Assembly: GCA_003567095.1 (NCBI GenBank)
Contig: PXAQ01000243.1
Coordinates: forward strand, 1 to 6,556
Source: Phycisphaerae bacterium
GTDB lineage: Bacteria > Planctomycetota > Phycisphaerae > Sedimentisphaerales > Anaerohalosphaeraceae
Direction: 5' to 3'
DNA: 6,556 nt
Shown here: positions 5,571 to 6,556 of the stretch, piece after piece
Layout: the number at the start of each line of letters is the position of its first letter
How positions within the stretch are numbered: position 1 is the stretch's first letter
Notes under the pieces: model-generated
What the model was told of the DNA's origin: nothing
Databases searched by the model: none
Seen by the model: the letters and a program-made list of their open reading frames with translations, nothing else
Position numbers and translations under genes: made by a program

Positions 5571-6359
5571 ATGAGTTCGAAACGATATGCACGACAAATC
5601 GCATTTGCCGCGTTCGGGGCCGGCGGTCAGGCACGGCTGGCCGACAGTGCCGTGCTGGTCGTCGGGGCCGGCGGCCTGGGCTCGTGGGCCGCCGAACTGC
5701 TGGTGCGCGCCGGGGTGGGGCGGCTTCGAATCTGCGACGACGACAGCGTGGAGGTGTCCAATCTGCATCGCCAGTCGCTGTACGCTGAGCATGACGCCGC
5801 GGCGCATCCGCTAAAGGTCGACGCAGCCGCGGCCCGACTGGCCGTGATCAACAGCGCATGTCATATCGAGCCGTTTGCCGAACGGATCGACCCGCTGACA
5901 ATTCATCGAGCGGCGAAAAATATTGATGTGATTGTTGATGGGACGGATAATTTCCCGACGCGGTTTTTGATCAATGACTATGCAGTCAAGTTCACTGTGC
6001 CGTGGGTCTCGGCCGGCGTGATGGAAGGCCAGGGACAGGTAATCACATTTATTCCCGGCACAACGCCGTGCCTGCGGTGTATTCTTCCGTCGATACCGTC
6101 TCGTTGCGGCGATCAGGACGACGACGCGAATGTGTGCTGTCAATTCGGTGTACTGGGGCCGGTACCGGCAACGCTCGGCGCGATGCAGGCGACAGAGGCG
6201 ATCAAGCTGCTGTCGGGCCATAGCGACAAGGCCAATCCGATGATGACCAAGATTGATTTGTGGAACAATACCGTTCAGCGCATCGCGCTGTCGAAGCTTT
6301 GGCCGAGCACGCCGTGTCGGTGTTGCCGGCAGAAAGAGTTTGACTGCCTTGAACCCTGA
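5571..6359 (+). CDS. MoeB/ThiF-family E1-like adenylyltransferase
   Basis: A 262-residue enzyme of the HesA/MoeB/ThiF family. These enzymes adenylate the C-terminal Gly-Gly of a ubiquitin-like sulfur carrier (MoaD, ThiS) so that it can be thiocarboxylated. The N-terminal RYARQ (5-9) is typical. The nucleotide loop is VGAGGLGS (31-38), followed by D57-D58, SNLHRQ (63-68) and K82 for ATP. DGTDNFPTRFLIND (123-136) carries the Mg-binding Asp. Zinc pairs are C167/C170 (PCLRC) and C249/C252 (PCRCC). C190 before FGVLGPVPATLG lies where ThiF carries its sulfur-transfer cysteine. There is no rhodanese domain, unlike MOCS3 or longer MoeBR forms. GGAGG (5556-5560) is ten bases before the ATG. No carrier gene is visible, so MoeB, ThiF or a tRNA-thiolation role cannot be separated. 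The desulfurase gene overlaps its 3' end. Confidence 0.9.
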   Translation: MSSKRYARQIAFAAFGAGGQARLADSAVLVVGAGGLGSWAAELLVRAGVGRLRICDDDSVEVSNLHRQSLYAEHDAAAHPLKVDAAAARLAVINSACHIEPFAERIDPLTIHRAAKNIDVIVDGTDNFPTRFLINDYAVKFTVPWVSAGVMEGQGQVITFIPGTTPCLRCILPSIPSRCGDQDDDANVCCQFGVLGPVPATLGAMQATEAIKLLSGHSDKANPMMTKIDLWNNTVQRIALSKLWPSTPCRCCRQKEFDCLEP

Positions 6360-6556
6360 GACGGACGGCATCTATCTGGATTATAACGCCACGACGCCTT
6401 TGGATCCGGCGGTGCTGGAGACGATGACAGTCATGCTGCGCGAGGTGTACGGCAATCCGTCCAGCCGGTATCATCGCTGGGGACGTGCCGCGGCGGACTG
6501 CATCGAGACCGCCCGAGCTCAGACAGCGGCATTGATCGGCGCCGCGGCATCGGAGA
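6349..6556 (+). CDS. Cysteine desulfurase (NifS/IscS family), N-terminal part only
   Basis: Only the first 69 residues are in the window. YLDYNATTPLDPAVLETM (about 9-26) is the NifS/IscS N-terminal signature. YGNPSSRYHRWGRAA (34-48) and IETARAQTAALIGA follow as in the family. The PLP lysine and catalytic cysteine lie beyond the window. The enzyme would take sulfur from cysteine as a persulfide for MnmA, the E1-like pathway or Fe-S clusters. No ATG lies before the conserved region. TTG 6349 has AAAGAG (6333-6338) ten bases upstream, and TTG 6340 in the same frame is the alternative. Either start overlaps the upstream gene, implying translational coupling. In Bacillus, cymR is followed by a desulfurase and mnmA, so this grouping is expected. 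The family call is secure; the subclass and exact start are not. Confidence 0.88.
   Translation, partial: MNPETDGIYLDYNATTPLDPAVLETMTVMLREVYGNPSSRYHRWGRAAADCIETARAQTAALIGAAASE

Noticed and set aside
4318..5634. Long open frame on the minus strand (438 codons) opposite mnmA
   Set aside because: It is antisense to a motif-complete mnmA, and its N-terminal part is only the translated 14-nt repeat. It is a shadow frame.

Overview
This looks like chromosomal DNA from a free-living, probably anaerobic bacterium. The coding DNA of the main operon is GC-rich, while the intergenic DNA is AT-rich and full of short repeats. This style is familiar from environmental planctomycete-like (e.g. Phycisphaerae) and deltaproteobacterial genomes. 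That assignment is a weak guess; nothing in the window fixes the phylum.

Layout. (1) Positions 38-772, minus strand: a lone gene for a protein with a predicted N-terminal winged helix (HARE-HTH-like) and a C-terminal PD-(D/E)xK-like nuclease core. It is visibly less GC-rich than the operon. (2) Positions 791-1694: about 900 bases without a credible gene. They hold a divergent promoter, two copies of a 50-nt repeat, an 8-nt tandem array, a dRS3-like inverted repeat, a 14-bp palindrome, and an array of TTTTGACA boxes spaced at roughly helical intervals. The region ends in a strong sigma70-like promoter overlapped by a perfect palindrome. (3) Positions 1695-6556, plus strand: a sulfur-metabolism operon in the order Rrf2-family regulator, cysK (cysteine synthase), a cystathionine gamma-lyase/synthase-type PLP enzyme, mnmA (tRNA 2-thiouridylase), a MoeB/ThiF-type E1-like enzyme, and a cysteine desulfurase cut by the window end.

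How the genes work together. CysK makes cysteine. The Cys/Met-metabolism PLP enzyme links cystathionine or homocysteine to cysteine. The desulfurase takes sulfur off cysteine. MnmA puts it on tRNA U34, and the E1-like enzyme would activate a ubiquitin-like sulfur carrier that is not visible here. The regulator sits first. One ACGAC-N7-GTCGT palindrome lies in its own promoter and a second lies in front of cysK, so autoregulation and control of the operon are likely.

The most interesting point is the regulator's C-terminus, Asp-Gly-Ala-Gly-Ile. It resembles the C-terminal tails (...Gly-Asp-Gly-Ile of serine acetyltransferase CysE, ...Gly-Tyr-Gly-Ile of CdiA-CT) that insert into the CysK active site. 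Bacillus CymR, an Rrf2 protein, is known to act in complex with CysK. This regulator, encoded directly upstream of cysK, may dock on CysK through a serine acetyltransferase-like tail. It also carries a cysteine triad like that of Fe-S-binding Rrf2 proteins.
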